From: Pseudorhodobacter sp.
GTDB taxonomy: Bacteria; Pseudomonadota; Alphaproteobacteria; Rhodobacterales; Rhodobacteraceae
Direction: 5' to 3'
Length of the DNA: 8,461 bases
Assembly (NCBI GenBank): GCA_014378345.1
Contig: JACMNW010000104.1
Span: 1 to 8,461 of the forward strand
Part shown: piece after piece, positions 6,417 through 8,461 of the stretch
Layout of the letters: the number at the start of each line of letters is the position of its first letter
Numbering within the stretch: the first letter of the stretch is position 1
Made by a program: the position numbers and the translations under genes
Notes under the pieces: model-generated
Database searches by the model: none
The model's input: only the letters and a program-made list of their open reading frames with translations
What the model was told of the DNA's origin: nothing

Positions 6417-6433
6417 AGCGATAAAAATTCGCT
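6417..6433. promoter_or_regulatory. 17-bp operator-like palindrome between deoC and nhaD
   Basis: AGCGA (6417-6421) and TCGCT (6429-6433) flank a seven-base AT-only core, TAAAAAT. The shape, short GC-containing half-sites around an AT core, is that of a dimeric regulator site. It begins one base after the TTGACC hexamer (6410-6415), so a bound protein would interfere with a promoter there. The identity of the regulator is unknown. Confidence 0.3.
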
Positions 6434-6493
6434 CCCTTTCGTTTTGGTGCTTGCAACGGTAGGTATCTTTCGCCCGTTTGGCGTGCAGTTTTT

Positions 6494-6499
6494 GGAGAG
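6494..6499 (+). promoter_or_regulatory. Ribosome binding site supporting the TTG start of nhaD
   Basis: GGAGAG lies five bases before the TTG at 6505. An alternative TTG at 6478 in the same frame has no comparable site and would place the Cys/Trp-containing MACSFWRAD ahead of the conserved start, so this site decides the start. Confidence 0.65.
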
Positions 6500-6504
6500 C
6501 CGAC

Positions 6505-7809
6505 TTGGAAACATTGGATCTGACCGGGCATTGGGCGGGGATTGCGTCGGTGATCCTGTTTGTCGTGGCATATGTGGCGGTGGTGTTTGAGGACCGCTTG
6601 AATATGCGCAAATCCAAGCCCGTGTTGTTGGCCGCGGGGTTGATTTGGGCGCTGATCGGGGTGGCCTATGCGCAGGCCGGTCAATCGGACCGGGTACATA
6701 GCCATGCGGTTGAAATCATTTCCGAATATGGCGAGTTGTTCCTGTTTCTGCTGGTCGCGATTACCTATGTGAATACGCTGGAGGAACGGCGCGGGTTTGA
6801 GGTGTTGCGCGCTCGGCTGGTGGGAATGGGGCTTAGCTATCGGCAGTTGTTTGTGCTGACCGGGGTCTTGGCGTTTTTCCTGTCATCGGTGTTGGACAAT
6901 CTGACGACCGCACTGGTGATGGGGACGGTGGTGTTGGCGTTGGGCAAAGCGTCGCCGCGGTTTGTGGCGGTGGGCTGTGTGTCTGTGGTGGTGGCATCGA
7001 ACGCGGGCGGCGCGTTTTCGCCGTTTGGCGATATCACCACGCTGATGGTGTGGCAGAAGGGCAAGCTGGGATTTTTTGAGTTCTTTGCTCTGTTTGTGCC
7101 AGCGGCGGTGAACTGGGCAGTACCTGCGGCGATCATGTATTTCGCGGTGCCGAAGACGAAGCCTGAGGTCGATGCGACAAGAGTAAGGGCCAAACCCGGG
7201 ATGGTGGGGGTGGCAGTGCTGTTTGCTCTGACAATCCTCACGGCGGTGTGTTTCAAGAATTTCCTGAACCTGCCGCCTGCGATGGGGATGATGCTGGGCT
7301 TGGGCTATTTGCAGATGTGGTCATATTATCTGTCGCGCAAAGGCAACCGGCGGGATGATCAGGATATGATCCTGGACAATTTCAAGGAAATTGAGCGGGT
7401 GGAATGGGATACCTTGCTGTTTTTCTTTGGTATCATCTTTGCGGTGGGCGGGTTGGGCGTGCTGGGGTATTTGGCGCTGTCTTCGCAGCTATTGTATGTG
7501 GGGTTGGGTGCCACCTACGCGAATATCATCATCGGCGCGCTTTCGGCGATTGTGGATAATATTCCTTTGATGTTTGCCGTGCTGACGATGGATCCGGCGA
7601 TGTCGGATGGGCAGTGGCTGCTCGTGACGCTAACCTGCGGGGTTGGCGGATCACTGCTGTCGATCGGGTCGGCGGCGGGGGTGGCGTTGATGGGGGCGGC
7701 ACGGGGGCAGTACACATTCCTGAGCCATCTGAAGTGGAGCTGGGCGGTGGCACTTGGCTATGTGGCATCTATTTGGGCGCATATGTTGGTGAATGCCGGG
7801 CTGTTTTAG
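6505..7809 (+). CDS. nhaD: NhaD-type sodium:proton antiporter
   Basis: The 434-residue inner-membrane protein belongs to the NhaD branch of the ion transporter (ArsB/NhaD) superfamily, which exchanges Na+ (or Li+) for H+ and supports salt and alkaline pH tolerance. There are many hydrophobic spans, the first at about 12-28 and 38-57. Paired family motifs appear as expected for two inverted halves: SSVLDNLTTALVMGT at 127-141 with SNAGGAFSPFGDITTLMVW at 165-183, and SAIVDNIPLMFAV at 347-359 with VGGSLLSIGSAAGVALMG at 380-397. D131/N132 and D351/N352 are the equivalent Asp-Asn pairs. Residues 271-300 form a charged cytoplasmic or periplasmic loop. The TTG start at 6505 is chosen because of GGAGAG at 6494-6499; no ATG lies nearby. 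It is divergent from deoC and monocistronic, since a strong hairpin follows. A role in marine Na+ homeostasis is inferred. Confidence 0.92.
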   Translation: METLDLTGHWAGIASVILFVVAYVAVVFEDRLNMRKSKPVLLAAGLIWALIGVAYAQAGQSDRVHSHAVEIISEYGELFLFLLVAITYVNTLEERRGFEVLRARLVGMGLSYRQLFVLTGVLAFFLSSVLDNLTTALVMGTVVLALGKASPRFVAVGCVSVVVASNAGGAFSPFGDITTLMVWQKGKLGFFEFFALFVPAAVNWAVPAAIMYFAVPKTKPEVDATRVRAKPGMVGVAVLFALTILTAVCFKNFLNLPPAMGMMLGLGYLQMWSYYLSRKGNRRDDQDMILDNFKEIERVEWDTLLFFFGIIFAVGGLGVLGYLALSSQLLYVGLGATYANIIIGALSAIVDNIPLMFAVLTMDPAMSDGQWLLVTLTCGVGGSLLSIGSAAGVALMGAARGQYTFLSHLKWSWAVALGYVASIWAHMLVNAGLF

Positions 7810-7830
7810 GCGAGGCTGCTTATCGCCCCT

Positions 7831-7868
7831 GACGGGCTTTCTTCGCTGCGGCAGCGCAGAAAGCCGTC
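7831..7868. terminator. Long GC-rich hairpin between nhaD and the ROK gene
   Basis: GACGGGCTTTCTTCGCTGC (7831-7849) is nearly complementary to GCAGCGCAGAAAGCCGTC (7851-7868): one bulged G and one T/C mismatch in roughly 16 possible pairs. It lies 22 bases after the nhaD stop and 22 bases outside the convergent ROK stop, so it is well placed to end both transcripts. No pure T-run follows on either strand; on the + side AACTTGATATTTGG follows. Confidence 0.65.
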
Positions 7869-7889
7869 AAACTTGATATTTGGTTTGGG

Positions 7890-8461
7890 TCAGGCATCCC
7901 GCAGGGCGGCGTTCTGGTCTATCAGATAGCGCTGTGACAAGGGGATGGCTGCGGCCCCAAGCGACCGCGCTTGCGCGCCGACGGTGCCTTGGCGAATTTG
8001 TGGCGGATCGATGCCCGCCAGATCAAGGCGGTGAAAGGCGGCTTCGGTGCGCCGGGTTATTTCGGCGCGTATGGCTGGGGGCATCCAACCGTCAATGATG
8101 ACGGCTTCAAGTTCCATCAAGGTGGAGGCGCTGAGAATGGCGCTGGCAAGTCCTTCGGCGGCGGCGTCTATCCACGCTGATAGGATGGGCGCGCTGACGT
8201 GCCATTCGTCGGGGTTTTGCCACAGGTCGCCTGAGGGTTCATCTGCTGCGTCCATCGCGGCGGCAAGGGCGGACATCGAGGCCACATCCAGCAGGCGGCG
8301 CATGCGGCCGTCGGGACCGGGCACCGGCATGGGGCCGACGCCTGCGGCGTTTCCGGTTCGTCCGGTGAAAAGTTGGCCATTTAGAACCAAACCGCCGCCA
8401 ATGAAGTAGCCGAAATAGAAGTAGAGGAAATCCTTTGGCCGGTCGCCTGTGCCAAACACCA
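7890..8461 (-). CDS. ROK-family protein, C-terminal part (partial)
   Basis: About 190 C-terminal codons are present; the 5' end lies beyond the right edge, so the GTG at 8459 is almost certainly internal. The opening FYFGYFIGGGLVLNGQLFTGRTGNAAGVG is the ROK signature, the phosphate/sugar-binding segment of the sugar kinase fold shared by ROK kinases and NagC/XylR-type repressors. The region that usually holds the CxCGxxGC zinc site reads MPVPGPDGRMRRLLDVASMSAL with no cysteine or histidine cluster, so the zinc site is missing. Further on, MELEAVIIDGWMPPAI fits the late ROK helix-strand. Whether it is a transcriptional regulator with an N-terminal DNA-binding domain or a sugar kinase depends on the missing part; the lost zinc site makes me lean to a regulator, probably for a sugar-uptake operon outside the window. 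Confidence 0.82.
   Translation of the reverse strand, partial: VFGTGDRPKDFLYFYFGYFIGGGLVLNGQLFTGRTGNAAGVGPMPVPGPDGRMRRLLDVASMSALAAAMDAADEPSGDLWQNPDEWHVSAPILSAWIDAAAEGLASAILSASTLMELEAVIIDGWMPPAIRAEITRRTEAAFHRLDLAGIDPPQIRQGTVGAQARSLGAAAIPLSQRYLIDQNAALRDA

Larger units (their letters stand above)
6330..6504. promoter_or_regulatory. Divergent deoC/nhaD regulatory gap
   Basis: This 175-base gap must hold the promoters of both deoC (-) and nhaD (+). The middle part (about 6402-6447) is clearly AT-richer than its surroundings. TTGACC at 6410-6415 is a fair -35 for nhaD, but no good -10 follows at 16-18 bases; TATCTT at 6464-6469 is a fair -10 without a matching -35. No minus-strand pair convinced me. 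Two inverted repeats inside it are listed separately. Confidence 0.5.

Noticed and set aside
6451..6469. TTGCAA at 6451-6456 with TATCTT at 6464-6469 as the nhaD promoter
   Set aside because: The spacer is only seven bases, far too short for a -35/-10 pair.
6330..6617. Upstream extension of the deoC frame to 6617 (429 residues)
   Set aside because: The extra 96 residues look unlike protein, overlap the start of nhaD on the other strand, and consume the entire divergent promoter region.
1..8461. CRISPR array, tRNA/rRNA genes, insertion sequence, prophage or toxin-antitoxin genes
   Set aside because: I saw no regularly spaced repeats, no tRNA-like cloverleaf, no transposase or integrase motifs and no small two-gene modules; every sizeable frame with protein-like composition belongs to one of the nine listed genes.

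Overview
The window looks like an ordinary chromosomal segment of an alphaproteobacterium, most likely a Rhodobacteraceae (Roseobacter-group) organism. This is inferred from the GC-rich coding style, protein sequences that resemble that family (two-part aldehyde dehydrogenase, long-form DeoC, NhaD), and a gene-end motif that I associate with these genomes from memory. There are nine protein genes, two of them cut by the window edges. I see no rRNA, tRNA, CRISPR array, insertion sequence or phage gene. No gene-free stretch exceeds about 175 bases.

Layout. (1) Bases 1-1358, + strand, form a tight run: the C-terminal end of a type-4 uracil-DNA glycosylase, a LysE/RhtB-type amino-acid exporter overlapping it by an ATGA, and a MoaB molybdenum-cofactor protein 4 bases further on. 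(2) A convergent, then divergent block follows. A secreted DsbD-alpha-like protein lies on the - strand (1365-2174), and the YqgE/AlgH-family protein lies on the + strand (2307-2861). They share a 132-base divergent gap with one weak promoter candidate. (3) A convergent gap with two AT-rich hairpins and a Rhodobacteraceae-like gene-end motif leads to a - strand pair transcribed deoC then aldehyde dehydrogenase (6329 down to 2982), with 3 bases between them. (4) A 175-base divergent regulatory gap with two inverted repeats separates deoC from nhaD (6505-7809, + strand), a Na+/H+ antiporter that starts with TTG. (5) A strong hairpin at 7831-7868 separates nhaD from the 3' part of a ROK-family gene on the - strand that runs off the right edge.

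How the genes work together. The clearest functional unit is deoC plus the aldehyde dehydrogenase. DeoC splits 2-deoxyribose-5-phosphate into glyceraldehyde-3-phosphate and acetaldehyde, and the adjacent dehydrogenase is the natural candidate to oxidise the acetaldehyde. That dehydrogenase is unusual: a complete catalytic unit is fused to a second, shortened unit without the catalytic Glu/Cys region. The remaining genes are housekeeping or transport functions with no obvious shared pathway.

I did not find a convincing undescribed defence or mobile system. The points most worth a second look are the fused pseudo-dehydrogenase domain next to DeoC, the operator-like repeats in the deoC/nhaD gap, the orphan DsbD-alpha protein, the sequence shared by the two convergent gene ends, and a G-over-C strand bias that persists through minus-strand genes.
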